NCBI GenBank assembly: GCA_021464525.1
Contig: JADRCO010000092.1
Location: 1-55,559 of the forward strand
Source of the DNA: Rhizophagus sp. LPA8_4_AMF
Taxonomy: Eukaryota; Glomeromycota; Glomeromycetes; Glomerales; Glomeraceae
Reading direction: 5' to 3'
Length of the DNA stretch: 55,559 nucleotides
In this document: one piece after another, positions 43,976 through 55,559 of the stretch
Position numbering within the stretch: the first letter of the stretch is position 1
Layout of the letters: each line of letters starts with the position of its first letter
Translations under genes and position numbers: made by a program
The notes under the pieces: model-generated
Seen by the model: only the letters and a program-made list of their open reading frames with translations
What the model was told of the DNA's origin: nothing
Databases searched by the model: none

Positions 43976-45226
43976 GAAAAGAAATAAAAAAAAAAAAAAA
44001 CTTACGGTCTTAGCAGGACACTAGATCTGAGTTCATACATGCCATAAAACATTCTTCAATACTGTAAAGTGATAAATTATCAAATTAAAGACTAACAAAA
44101 ATATGTAGCAAAACTTTCCTCCTATAAAAGAGTTATATACCAACCGAAATTAAATAATTTCATCGATCAATACTGTGCTTTAAAAGATGTTGATTTTCAC
44201 ATTTTCAACGTTATTACATGCTTATAATGTTGTTTAAGCATGCATATACGTGAATGATGTGGTACTGTTATTGAAACATTGCAATAAATTAATACTGCGC
44301 AGACGAAGAACGTTATTAAATACTTACACAACCTCGTTATAATTACGATAAATTGTATTTCATTCGAATTATCCAATTCCAATATACAAAAGTTCTATGT
44401 ATATAATGTAATCTAAAAACAACTCAGATTATCAGGATGGGGGGGCAGTATATAAATGGGATAATCTTTATGTCGATGAATTATCAATTAGGAAAAAGGA
44501 CATGCGTAACATATTAATACCCACATGATATCTTTTATAATCATAAGAATTGTAGGCGTAAACATAAATGGGTTAATTAAAAGTAAATATTAAAAACTAA
44601 TAAAGAAAAAAAAGAAAAATTGTTTGTTACAAAAATGAAAAAAAAATGAATGTAATTCAATTATAAAATTGTATGATAATAGTTTCAAATAATTAAGAAT
44701 TATTATATTATTATTCATTTCTCAGCTATAGATGCTGTTTGTAATAAATCTAATTGCGCTATTTTTATTTGTATATTTGACCCGTATCACTTTTTGTTTG
44801 GATCAGGGTCTCGCTTAAGTGGATTAGATTTTTGACTTGTGTTACATATGTTATTTTAGTTTATTTATAAAGGTTCTAACTGATCGACTCATTAAATGAG
44901 GTGTTGTACGTGTTTACTCCAAAATGAATTTGGTCATAGTAATTTTTTAATATGGCAATTCAAAGCATTAACTATTAAAGGCACAAGTTACAAATATGAT
45001 TGTTTTCTTTGTACTGACACATGTATAATATAAAGATATATGAAGGCTAATATGGGTTACCCGGATTAGACTTAAAATGAATTTCAAAAGGGAAATGAAT
45101 TTCTAAAGAAGACTAATCATAAATCACATGATTTCCACAATTTTTTGGATCGTCGTTTTTAAGGTTGGGATTATTTTAGAAGCGAGCGTCAAAAATATGT
45201 TGTACTGCAAAAAACCAAAATGTTCA
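43976..45226. other. Intergenic, upstream of the zinc-finger gene
   Basis: AT-rich sequence with an A-run near 43985 and a G-run near 44440. No gene or RNA recognised. Confidence 0.35.
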
Positions 45227-45235
45227 TATATATAA
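45227..45235 (+). promoter_or_regulatory. TATA box of the zinc-finger gene
   Basis: TATATATAA about 103-111 bp before the ATG at 45338, followed by a C/T-rich leader (ATCAACCTTCTCTCTCAATC). Confidence 0.4.
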
Positions 45236-45337
45236 GCCAACAAAGCCCAAATAAGAATACAAAAATTTTGTACACCATTGCGGATCAACCTTCTCTCTCA
45301 ATCCCTACGACATTTGTACAAACATCATTGTTAAAAT

Positions 45338-47536
45338 ATGGCGTCAGGTATCAAAAATATAACGATTTCTTTTTTTTTTTTTTTTCTCCTATTTATTTGA
45401 ACCAAGTAATAAAAATATGTAATTAGTAAAATGATTATAATAATTGCTTATTCTTTTTTTTTTTTTATGTTTATTTTTTTTTTTTTTAAACAATAAAAAA
45501 AAGGTGGTCGTTCGAGGAATAAAAATATAGTTCATACTTCGATAGGTTCTAATGTTAATATCTCAGGTTATTCTCTTGAAGATAATAAAAGAAAAGGTTT
45601 TGATAATGTTCCAAATACAAATAATGCTAGAGATAGTATAATGAATCGGTTAGATAGTTCATCTAGAGAAAAAAATCGTATAATTGATGATGAAAAAAAA
45701 TTTTCAGGATTGAATTTATTAGGTCAGATTGATTCGTTTGTTAGTAACATCATTAATTCAGATAATACTTTTAATTCTCCCCAAGATTTTTCATCCTCAG
45801 AAAATAGACGCCTAAGAAATAAAAATGAAGTTAGTCGTATTAATTTCGCCGAAAATGCTGAAAATTTTGACGTTTATCCAACATTTATCACAAGACCTCT
45901 CTTAAGATTAGAGCAAACCTTGCAAGCTGGAAATGAAGAAGAAAAATTACAAAACACATTACAAAAGATTGATGATATGGTGAATAGAAAAATGAATTTG
46001 CCTAATTATTCAACTGAAGATATGGAAATAGATCGTATTGAAGATTATGATGATAATATTTCGGATATTACTGTAAGAGAAATGGAAACTCAAGAAGATA
46101 CAATGGATATGTTAAATACAATGGATGAAGATGAAGAACAAGAAATTGATGAAAGTAAATCTGAATTAAATCATCCTGCAAAAAGAATAAAAAGCACTCA
46201 TAATAATTTTAATATATCTAATAAGGAATATAAATGCGATGAAACTGGATGTGATGAATCATCTGATACAGAAAATAATTTAGCAACTCATCAACGTTCA
46301 CATACCGATGAAAGGCCATTTAAATGCAAAGAAGATGGATGTACAAAGACTTATACTACGTTACATGGGTTAAAATCACATGAGCGAAATTATCATGGAG
46401 AGAAACCTTATGTATGTGATGAACCTAAATGCGATAAATCATTTAATACAGAAAATAATTTAGTGATTCATCAACGTTCACATACTGGTGAAAGGCCATT
46501 TAAATGCAATGAAGATGGATGCGAAAAATCTTATGCTACTTTACACGGATTAAAAGTACATGAAAGAAGTCATAATGGAGAAAGACCTTATGTTTGTGAT
46601 GAACCCGGATGTGAAAAATCATTTTATACATCAAGTAGTTTACAGGTTCATAAGTGTATACATTCAGAGGATAAACCTTATGAATGTAATGAACCTGGAT
46701 GTAACAAAGCATTCAAGCGTCTTGACGATTTAAAAACTCATAAGCGTAAACATACGGGAGAATTGTATTTCAAATGTGAATTTGCTGAGTGTAACAAGAA
46801 GTTTTCTAAAATGAGCCATTTACAAAATCATCGTAGGGTTCATACAGGAGAAAAGCCTTATGATTGTAAAGAATGTGGCAAGAAATTCAGTCAATTGGGT
46901 AATTTACAAATTCACGAACGTACTCATTCAGACGAGAAACCATTCGTTTGTGAAGTAGCTGGATGTAATAAAGCATTTGCATTATTGGGAAATTTAAAGA
47001 AACATAAAAGTACACATTCTGAGGATAAACCGTTCATTTGTGATTTGCCTGGATGTGGTAAAACGTTTAAAAGGTCAGATGTTTTATTCAGACACAAGAA
47101 AAATCATAATTTGGAGAAAATTCATGCTTGTGATGAAGTTGGATGTAATAAAGCATTCGCAACAATTAAAAGTTTACAAACTCATAAATATACACATTTA
47201 GATGAGAAACCATGGAAATGTGAAGAACCAAGATGCGGCAGAACATTTAGTAGAATGAATGATTTAAGAACTCATCAGAGATTACATACCGGAAATAAAT
47301 TAATGGTTTGTAGTTTTCCCGAATGTGGGAGAAAATTTACTCATTCAGGTCATTTAAGGGATCATGAGAGGTCTCATACAGGAGAAAAACCTTATATTTG
47401 TGATGAACTAGGATGTACAAAAGCATTTACTACCGCAAGTAGTTTACAAAGACATAAAAGGAAGCATATTGACGAATTTATTAATTCTATTCATTCAAAT
47501 GCTTTATATGATGGATTAGATAATTTCCTTGGTTAA
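45338..47536 (+). CDS. C2H2 zinc-finger protein with 14 fingers (2 exons, 680 aa)
   Basis: Exon 1 is only 10 nt (45338-45347, MAS plus one base); exon 2 runs 45504-47536 and is in frame after removal of a T-rich intron. Without it the frame is open before its first internal ATG at 45641, which supports the small first exon. Residues 1 to about 245 are Asn/Ser- and acid-rich with a coiled-coil-like stretch (LRLEQTLQAGNEEEKLQNTL). From about 247 to 660 lie 14 C2H2 fingers, mostly CxxxxCxxxFxxxxxLxxHxxxH with TFIIIA-style four-residue spacing between the cysteines (CDEPGC, CNEDGC) and HTGEKPY-type linkers. Finger 8 has the classical two-residue spacing (CKEC). Finger 1 lacks the usual aromatic. 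Fingers 1-2 and 3-4 are near copies. Likely a nuclear nucleic-acid-binding regulator. Confidence 0.9.
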
Positions 47537-48037
47537 ATATGTACTATAATACCTTTTTTTTTATATAGGTAAGCAATTAAAATTTTTTATTAAATTGAAT
47601 TTATGAAATGAAATTAATTTATTAAAGTTATGTTTCAATTTCGAATTTAGAATCCTAAGCATTTTAGGGCAATTTATGGAAAATTTCATATGCAAATTTA
47701 TAAAATGCATTGTGTGTGTATATATAATAAAAGAAAAGAAAAGTAAAGTAAAGCATTCCAGATTATTTTTTTTTTTAAAAAAAAAAAAAAATAAGATTTT
47801 TAAATTTATGTATTAATTTAAACCTGTATATATGCGGTTAGTTAGTCAACAAATAAAGAGATTATTATTGTTTTTGTAAACCATCTTTTTAAATTTATTG
47901 TAGCGGTAAATTTGTGTTATTTGGAAAAATTATGCAATTGATCGAGCTATGCTACACAAACCGGATTAGTAATGATTTCAGCCAATCATTGTCGATCAAC
48001 AAACAATAAATTTGTTACACAATCATCGAAAAATTCT
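47537..48037. other. Intergenic between zinc-finger and SOSS-B-like genes
   Basis: 3' flank with AAAGAAAAG-type low complexity near 47730-47760 and a T-run/A-run at 47766-47791. No gene recognised. Confidence 0.35.
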
Positions 48038-48045
48038 TATAAATA
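48038..48045 (+). promoter_or_regulatory. TATA box of the SOSS-B-like gene
   Basis: TATAAATA lies 66-73 bp before the ATG at 48111. Confidence 0.5.
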
Positions 48046-48110
48046 GACCCTTTCATTTACCATAATTTTTTTGCAGATCTCAAAAAAATAATTTTTAAGG
48101 TAGATACGTC

Positions 48111-49697
48111 ATGTCGGTTAATTCTTTAGTCGAAACAAGCGCATCGGCACCACCACCAATTATACAACAGAGATATGGAAATAATAACTCCATTATGCAA
48201 AAACCAATTCCTATCCAAAGAAATGGTGTACTAAAAATAAGAGAATTAAGGCCATGGATACGTGGTTTTGATATAACATGTATCATACTTCAACATTGTA
48301 AGCATATAGAATCTTATTTTTGATTCGTTATTTTATTTTATTTATTTTCTGATTAACCTTTTTTTTTTCGTTATTTAATCTAGTATCACGTCGCACGTTA
48401 AAAACTCAGCAAGAAGTGGAACTTCATAGTTTCCTTGTTGCAGATGAAACCGCTGTTTGTACCTTGGTGATTTGGGAAAATGGACAGTATTATCAAGGTG
48501 GAGATATTGTACAAATCACTCTTGGGTAATTATTAATCCATCAATTTCTTTTTTTTTGTAATTTATAACCAATTCGATTTGTTTATAAATATATGAATAG
48601 TGAAACCAGAGTACATGAAGAGTCTCTAGAATTAACGGTCAATAAGAATTTTGGAAAGATAAAGATTATTGATTGGTACGGAAAGAATTTTTTCTTTTTT
48701 TCTTTTTTCTTTCTTTCATTTTTAACTATAATTTTTAATTAACGTATTATTATATATATTTTTTCTATTTTTTTTCTTCTTTAAGGGATACAATGTATTA
48801 TAAAGAAGATGAAGAGCCAAATTTGAGCAGTTACACGTGGATACAGGATGAAAAGAATCCCAACACATATGTAAGTATTTAAATGTATAGCTAGTATCTT
48901 TCAAAAACACTTACGGTCCCGTCACAAGGAAAGTTAACTCTCGTCTTTTTCTTTCATTTCTTTTCCAGGTTCCAATGAATGATGAAAAAAAGCTGATAGA
49001 TTTGGAAACATTTAGACCATACGAACGCCCATCACAGCCATACGTATTAGATTCAATGCAATCTGGGGGATACCCGGCAAATAATATAAGGCAAGATTTT
49101 CAGTTATCAATAAAACAAGAAGACTCTTCAAAGATGATAAAGAATGAAGATAATGGGATATATAACAGCATACAATTTTCACAAAGAGAACGTCAATTAA
49201 GATACGGTATTAATGGTGGAGGAAATGAACAATTTATGTTACAATATGATTCCAGATCACCAAGGTCACCATTACCACTACTACCTCAAACTATGTTACA
49301 ACAAAATGATCGACCGCGACCTCCACAAAGACGTAATTCTAAATTTCCAAGACGGGATAGTTGGCGAGATCAAGAAGGACGTCAAGATCGTGATAATGGT
49401 AGACCTAGAAATCAAGATGGCAATAAACGTGCAGGTGGAGGAGGAGGAGGACGTAATCAACCACGAAATAGAGGTAGAGATTGGGATAGAGGTAGGGATA
49501 ATAGAGATAGAGACCGTGGGGACCGTGATAGAGGCGAATGGGATTTTAATCGACCACCACATACAGATTTGGATAGACCTGCCGAAGAAGGGGAATTAGT
49601 TAATTTTGATTTTACTGCTGGATTAAATGGATTAATTCGACCAGATAATCGTGATCCAAGAGAAGGCATACAGCATAAAAGACCGAGAATTGAGTAA
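48111..49697 (+). CDS. SOSS-B/NABP-like single-stranded DNA-binding OB-fold protein (5 exons, 405 aa)
   Basis: Exons 48111-48297, 48384-48525, 48601-48675, 48786-48870 and 48969-49697 join to 1,218 nt. Residues about 40-150 form an OB fold: VLKIRELRPWIRGFDITCII, VELHSFLVADETAVCTLVIW, YYQGGDIVQITLGETRV. This follows human SSB1/NABP2 (LKNLNLIFIVLE, CKVADKTGSINISVWD, GDIIRLTKGYASV). In the family such proteins bind single-stranded DNA in the SOSS complex at double-strand breaks and are linked to Integrator. The C-terminus (about 280-400) is rich in Arg, Gly and Asp (RAGGGGGGRNQPRNRGRDWD), an RNA/DNA-contacting or phase-separating tail much longer and more regular than in animal SSB1. All introns carry clean borders. 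The gene is clearly intact. Confidence 0.85.
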
Positions 49698-50393
49698 AAC
49701 ACATCTTCAAAAAAGAAAAGAAAAGAAAAAGGAAACATGAAAAACTTCTGTATATATTAATATACATTTATTTTTTTTTTTAAAAAAAAAAAAATCCATC
49801 AAAATAAAACCAACTGATGGTCACGTGCAGTTTAATTTAATTTGACATTACACGTGATAATTAAAGATTCGTAATCGTACATAGAAATGCATAAGATTAA
49901 ATTAAGCCTACGTACGATTTTGCCACAGGCACCATAATTAGAAATATTAAATTTGGGGCCGATAAATGAGGCAAAAATAAAAAGATTAAAGAAGATATAT
50001 GCATGAAGAACGCCATTATGAGATAAATTCTATCATTATTTCGTGAATTTTCTAAAAAATTTTTTGAATTAAGAAACTTGATTTTTCTGGACCGAAATTA
50101 TTATCCCAATTAATATAATATAGGACAACCATTCGGAGAATTTATGAACTCAATCAGAGATATTTTTAAATTTGCTTTTTTTGTTTAAGCTGCATCGTTA
50201 AAAAATTTTTAGTTGGTTTAAACCTGTTTTGAAACTTGTTATTAATTTAGTCATAATTGTATCATTTTCTTTCGCATTGGCATCACAATCTACATTATGC
50301 ATTTTAAATTTTTTGTACCGATTGAAATCCCCTAGGAGAAATGATATTCAACATGTTATAACATTTATACCGATTTTTTTTTTTTTTTTTTTT

Positions 50394-50434
<41 letters not shown>

Positions 50435-51226
50435 CTAGATATTGAATTCTTTTAAAAGAAACTGGTGATTAAAAATTTTTCTTCATTAAACAATTGTAAT
50501 GTATGTATAGCGTTCGTATTAGTATATGTATAGCGTATGTATAAAGTATGAATTTTTTCACAAAATTTTCATGTATAAAATTATGCAATTTCACAAGTCA
50601 TTTTCCTTTCATTTTATTTGAAGATAGTCATCTGATTACACAATTACAACATGTATAGAGTCTTTATTTAGATTTTATAATCATTTCATAATATAAAAGT
50701 TAATTTGAGACTTAATATACTGTATTAAATAACATCATTTAAATGATTTGTACAACTCAATCCGGTCGTAAACCAAACGGAATGGGCTTTTTTTAATAGT
50801 ATTATATATATTATATAATAATTATTATAATTGTTTATTTGATTGTTTCTTAAAAAAAAATCAAGAATTCAAAAAGCACAAATTACGTATACATTTGTTT
50901 TATATGAAAAAGAAAATCGGCAACTATGAAATACCAATTATATCAATTTATATGTAAAAAAAAAACCATATTAAGGGATGATGAAATCTTGACGCAAAAA
51001 AAAGAAATTTTTTCTCCCTTCTCAATTCATACTAATTAATTCAAAAAAAGAAATCGTTTTATAATGATTAGCTAATTCCTATTCTAAAAGTAATAATAAA
51101 AGAATAGTTTTAGGATTAGTTTTTAATTTGTATATGGTATTCTTTAAATCATCTCTCCCTTTTTTTTTTCTTAAAAAAAGTCGATCCTCTTTTTGGAAAG
51201 CGATAAATAAAAAAGAATTCTCTCAT
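49698..51226. other. Intergenic with long poly(T)
   Basis: No gene. 50374-50430 is a T tract of 57 bp interrupted only by two C bases, the longest homopolymer in the window; a frame ending in poly-Phe there is an artefact. T/A-run pairs also lie near 49770. Confidence 0.4.
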
Positions 51227-51244
51227 TATATATATATATATATA
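51227..51244 (+). promoter_or_regulatory. TATA run of the TPR/Sel1-like gene
   Basis: TATATATATATATATATA lies 70-87 bp before the ATG at 51314, followed by a pyrimidine-rich stretch (TCAGTTCGATATTATTTCCC). Confidence 0.45.
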
Positions 51245-51313
51245 ACCCAGATTTTTTTTTCAGTTCGATATTATTTCCCTCAACCATTTTTCATTAATAA
51301 ATAATCAAATAAA

Positions 51314-52315
51314 ATGCCATCAACAAAATCAAAACGTTCTTTGGATTTACCGAAAGTAATACTATTATCGAACGAAAAACAGGAGAAAGGAACACAGAAA
51401 AAGAAATCAAAATATTCAATTTATCACATTGTGATGATTTTTTTGTAAGTATTTTTATATTGTGTACATATTATTTCAGATGTACATTATTAATTCTTTA
51501 GATTGTCTTGTGAATGAAAAGACTATTCTTTTTTTGAAATAATTTATTTATTTATTTTATTTGATAGTAAGATAAAAAGAAAGAATAATAAGAATAATGA
51601 TAAATCAGTCAATTTAACTTCAGAAAAACATACAAATAATAATGAACCATCTTTGGAATTTATATTTACGGTAACAGACTTTGAGTAAGTTTTCTTTTTT
51701 TTTCAAAACCGCGTGATTTTAATCTTTATTTTAATTTCCAAATCTCTAATCCTTTCTTTCCTCTCCTTCATTAATAATAGTAAAGAGCAAATAATTAAAG
51801 CAAAATCATACGCAAAGTTATCCAAATATTCTGAAGCTTTATCAATTTTAGAACCAATTTCGAAACAATCAAATACAATAGATTACGATGTATTATATTG
51901 GATAGGTTACTGTTACGAATATTTAAAAAATTATGAATTGGCTGATCATTATTATAAATCATGTGCTGATTATATACTTGATGATGGTTATTGGGAAACC
52001 GTTTACGGTAAATTTTTACTTAAACATTCAAATTTAAGTAATGAAGAAAGGATTGAGAAAGGTATTAAAAGATTAGCTTCTGCTGCAAATAAAAAAAGAT
52101 ATGTTACCGCTATGTATATTTTAGGTAAAATATATATTAATGGACTTTATGATGTAAATCAAGATTTTATTAAGGGTGAATTTTATCTAAAGAGAGCTTA
52201 TAAAGGTGGTGAAAAAGAAAGGGCATGGGCTATTTATGAGAAAAAAGCTAAAGAATTGGTTTCTAGTGGTCAATTAAGTAAGGTTCCTCTTGAACATATT
52301 TGGGCCAATAGTTAA
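51314..52315 (+). CDS. TPR/Sel1-like repeat protein (3 exons, 260 aa)
   Basis: Exons 51314-51444, 51568-51684 and 51781-52315 join to 783 nt. The N-terminus is strongly basic (MPSTKSKRSLDLPK, TQKKKSKYSIYHIVMIF, KIKRKNNKNN), with a weak hydrophobic stretch at the exon 1/2 border. Exon 3 holds helical repeats: KAKSYAKLSKYSEALSILEP, YDVLYWIGYCYEYLKNYELA (TPR pattern), then KGIKRLASAANKKRYVTAMY, LGKIYINGLYDVNQDFIKGE and FYLKRAYKGGEKERAWAIYE (Sel1 pattern, A..LG.iY..G). Such repeats mediate protein contacts; in this lineage Sel1 repeats often accompany kinases, but none is fused here. The intron phases agree and the frame is open throughout. Partner and pathway unknown. Confidence 0.82.
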
Positions 52316-52332
52316 TATCAAATTATAAAAAT

Positions 52333-52361
52333 TTATTATTATTATTATTATTATTATTATA
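52333..52361. repeat. (TTA)n microsatellite
   Basis: About nine uninterrupted TTA units just after the TPR/Sel1-like stop codon. Confidence 0.85.
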
Positions 52362-53699
52362 ATTAATTAGATTTATTTCGCTTGTAATATTTTTCTTTTT
52401 TCTTTTTTATGTATAAAAATAATTTTATAATAAAATAATATAAATTATTATAGATAATAGATAATAAAACCTCTTTCATCAGTTTATCTGAGCGGGAGTC
52501 GTCCGAATCCGATTTCCGTTAGATCCATCAGGGTGGCGGATGTCTCGATAAATAGATTGTATGTAATACCAGATTTAAAATCAAATATCAACAAATCAGC
52601 TGACTGATCGTGAAACCCATTTGCACAAGAACTTTTAATAAGGGTTACCGCCAAACTCCGAGAATGTTTTTAGCCCCTTATATTTATTAGTAAAGTGTCA
52701 ATATATATGTGGCACATGACCGAGATATTGGACATTTTTTAAAAAAATTTGACGGTAACACCTAATTTTGTAATCGCGTAAAAAATTGCAACTAGAATTC
52801 CAATTGCAGTGAGTAGTTTGTTTTCAAGAAATGGTTTAGAGCTAATATTTTATTAATTATTTTATTTTCAGAAAGAAGGAATGCTTAGAATTCGAAGGAC
52901 AGATCTTCGCCAAACCAAAGCAATATTCAGGAATAATAGATCTCACAAACTTTATGTTTTATAACGAAATTTTTCATTTGATAAAGAAATAGTGTCTGCA
53001 ATATCAACTAAAAGTAAGTACTGTTAGCTTTCAGTTTTATATTAAGAAAAAAAAGATAAGAATTATGCACTGACTGACCATTTTTTTTTTTATAATAGGG
53101 TTCAAGCAAAAACGATTATTTTTCTTTGATGAATATGTTGACTCCATCGAGATGTTTTCAATATTATTGACGAGAAACCCTTGACGGATTGAGAATTTGA
53201 CACATCAGTTCAAATCCGGCTATCGAAAGTGAAACAGCATAAATCATTAATTAAACAGACTGATCCACATGAAAGATTTAAATCAGCAAAAAAGTGAATA
53301 ATTAATTAAGTAATTAAGTACTCGTTTCTTGGTATTTGGACGGATTCTAGTCAATTTTTTATTTGGAGCAATCTAGTGATGGATCATAGATGCATCAAAT
53401 TTGAAAATTATACAAGATTTCATGACTAAGAAGAATTTTTAGACTCTCAATATTAGGTTATGTTAGAGTCTGATGCCGAAAGATGTCTGCAACTCTCTTG
53501 CCAAGGTGGATATTTAAATAAGGATGATGTTTTTTTATGAATATTATCATTTCACCTGATTCAATTCTTAGAAATTAATAATGTTGTCATTAAATGTCTT
53601 ATTTATTCGAGGTTACTTGAGCTTTGAAAGAGGAAACTTTCTTAGTAAAGATCTGTTGCTATTGGAGTAGTAGTTATTCTTAAGAGAATCTAACAATCT
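52362..53699. other. Gene-free stretch with scattered coding-like scraps
   Basis: About 52875-52990 plus reads ECLEFEGQIFAKPKQYSGII then DLTNFMFYNEIFHLIKK. Near 53105-53170 another frame gives FFFDEYVDSIEMFSILLTRN. Both end quickly at stops. They may derive from dead genes or mobile elements; no family recognised. Confidence 0.3.
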
Positions 53700-54390
53700 A
53701 ATCAATCTATGGGCCATTCTTGAACTTCAAAAAATGGGGTTAGAATTTGGTTTATTCTAGAAGCTCATCGATATTTTGATGATCATTCAAATCATGACCA
53801 TAATAGAATATGGTCACATATTGCAGCGAGAATTAATTATAATTATAATTTACGCCCACTCCAATTCAATTCGTAATAAATGGAATGCCCTAAAACGTGG
53901 TAAATATCTTGCTATTTTGTAGTTAACCACGTGCATGGAGGTTCCATAATTAATGACATTTAATAAATATCTTTTCTTATATATACAAACCTGTAAAAGT
54001 GATATCTAGTGCTTTGATCTGGACAAAATTTCATCTGATGATTTAAGGCAAAAAAGAAAATTAGATGTGGATAGTAGTTTTAGCGAATTTTTCATAAAAG
54101 AAAGAATTTGACAATTGAATATATAAATAAGCGTCAATAGATCTTGGTTGCGGTATCCTAAGAATGCGTATGAAGAAGCAATAGCGGCCAAAGAAGCTGC
54201 AATTCGCACAAGAACTAGCTATTAATGAATACTTCTGAAGAGAGAGTTGGTGTTGATTATAATGACAAAGGATCTGGCAAAAAGAAAGCGTTCTGGAACA
54301 TTAAGATATTACTAATCTAAAGACTTATTCTAATTCTGACCAAAGTTATAGTTCCGATGAAACCCAATCTGGATGAATAACTAGTGGTAA
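53700..54390 (+). pseudogene. Myb/SANT-like (transposon-associated type) protein remnant
   Basis: Frames read LIEAHRYFDDHSNHDHNRIW then SHIAARINYNYNLRP near 53758-53855, and RNKWNALKRG near 53873-53900. These are the W..IA..in..y...ptP.Q.rnKWnaLKrGYEN motif of Myb/SANT-like proteins common in this lineage and often linked with Harbinger-type elements. An intron-like stretch follows, then AYEEAIAAKEAAIRTRTSY near 54168-54223. At least two frame changes and several stops mark it as decayed. Confidence 0.5.
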
Positions 54391-55559
54391 CAACCTAAGA
54401 TGTGGGCGCTTTCAAGATCAGTTTTATTTTTTCAATACCTGGATTTGTATCATCATGTTATTTTATTTTAATTATTTATGTGGAAGGTGAATTCTATTCA
54501 TCATTTGAGTCCAAAGTTCAATGTCCTACATTATGATGAAATTCAGAATTTCTTTAAAGTTGCGTACATTGTTATAATGGTAATATTCCAATTTCTGTAA
54601 CTTAGTATTAGTTTGCTTACATCGGTATATTTGTATTTATATATGTACATTGGAAATAAATATATAATTTTTAATATAATTTATCCTGGGATCATAATGA
54701 AAAATTTGATTGAAAGAGGGTGTAATTTTATATAATATCTATATACCGTACTGGCGTACTTGGGACTGAGTAGGAGGGCGCATTTAGGAAAAAAATATGT
54801 AATGCGTGCATTTAAAGAGAGAGAGTTGACTGTACCAAAATTAAGGTGAAATTCTGGGTAGAATTAAAACATGAAATTCTGGCCTAATGCTGGAGGGGGG
54901 GTGCATTTAGTTGACTGTAGTAGTAATCATTATTACTGAAGATTTCAAAAAAAAAATATTAAATAATAATTTTTTTATATTTATGATATTAACCATCCTT
55001 TTAAATTCAATTTGATTGGTTTTAAACTGAAATTTTCGTTAAAAAGTTTTATAGTAATAAATACCATTTTTTTTAAAAAGTAATAAATATATACATTTAT
55101 AATATTTTTTAAAAATCATTTATTTAATTAAAAACATTGGCACTATTAATAATAATATAAAAATGAATCTAATAGTAATAAAATTACAATAAATTAATTA
55201 ATAAAAATATTGAAAAATAAAATCCTAAAGATTAAAAACCAAAATTTTTGGTATAAAAAAAAATAAAAATAATGGTTTTTTTTTTTATTTTTTTTTTTTA
55301 AAAAAAAACCTTAAAATAAAAACAAAATAAAATTGGTAAAATGTAATAAAAAAATACAAAGTTTCATTTTAAATATATTTATAAACTTTAATATAATACT
55401 TATTTATTTAATATAAAATTAGTTCAAATACAATTTTTTTATATTTAAAAAAAAATTAATACCTTTAAATGATTTAAATATTATTAAAAAAGTAATATAT
55501 TTAAGGGTATTGCTAAAGCTCACCAGTGGTGATTGTCACCACCGGTGATTTTCACCAGA
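54391..55559. other. Terminal AT-rich stretch with short repeats
   Basis: 54774-54787 and 54897-54910 share a G-run followed by CATTTAG (GAGGGCGCATTTAG / GGGGGTGCATTTAG), and GTTGACTGTA occurs at about 54827 and 54910; together they look like pieces of a degraded DNA transposon. 54940-55500 is almost pure A/T. At the window edge (55519-55559) TCACC and GGTGA alternate (TCACCAGTGGTGA, TCACCACCGGTGA), probably the start of an inverted-repeat element that continues outside. Confidence 0.45.

Noticed and set aside
49213-49738. Long overlapping frames on both strands over the SOSS-B-like last exon
   Set aside because: Products of the repetitive Arg/Gly/Asp codons; the spliced frame with an OB fold explains the region.
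50229-50432. Frame with a signal-peptide-like start
   Set aside because: No ATG at the start, and it ends by running through the poly(T) tract as poly-Phe.

Overview
The window is very AT-rich eukaryotic DNA. It has short introns with GT..AG borders, intron-rich single-copy genes, and degraded copies of large gene families between them. The family mix points to an arbuscular mycorrhizal fungus (Glomeromycotina, most like Rhizophagus): an F-box gene with a start typical of the group, tyrosine-kinase-like kinases with a long lineage-specific tail, small Myb/SANT-like proteins, an RTC4-like remnant, Crinkler (CRN) fossils and an Argonaute relic. This is inference from family content; no rRNA or tRNA was seen.

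Layout. 1-6.4 kb: a partial F-box gene, kinase and RTC4-like remnants, several foldback elements, one intact four-exon Myb-like gene and a non-autonomous transposon with AATCCCGA-rich ends. 7.3-13.1 kb is the most unusual block. A pseudokinase gene (HRD and DFG acidic residues both replaced) is cut short by a 23-bp tandem duplication. Its degraded tail runs in one open frame into the N, L1 and PAZ domains of an Argonaute. The Argonaute continues, broken, through MID into a PIWI domain with changed slicer residues and no end. 14-22 kb is mostly non-coding, with a foldback element and a second, paralogous Myb-like gene. 22.6-29.7 kb holds three minus-strand CRN-family fossils (ubiquitin-like N-termini, restriction-endonuclease-like C-termini), one with a triplicated nuclease segment, plus a small two-helix membrane protein gene.

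30.6-52.3 kb is more conventional. It holds a minus-strand protein with a CaaX prenylation motif, a seven-exon polytopic membrane protein, a six-exon class I glutamine amidotransferase, a 14-finger C2H2 protein with a 10-nt first coding exon, a SOSS-B-like OB-fold protein with an RGG/RD-rich tail, and a TPR/Sel1-like protein. Small DNA transposon derivatives lie between them: a Tc1/mariner-like element with a smaller foldback nested inside, a pogo-like MITE with TA target duplication, and a LINE endonuclease fragment. 52.4-55.6 kb has only a decayed Myb/SANT-like gene and repeats.

The genes do not form a pathway; this is a gene-family and transposon landscape. The best candidates for something undescribed are the pseudokinase/Argonaute chimera, three tandem TATA boxes with no annotated gene, and a CpG-decay signature in paired repeat copies. 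Exon borders were set by eye from splice sites and reading-frame continuity; no alignment or database search was possible.
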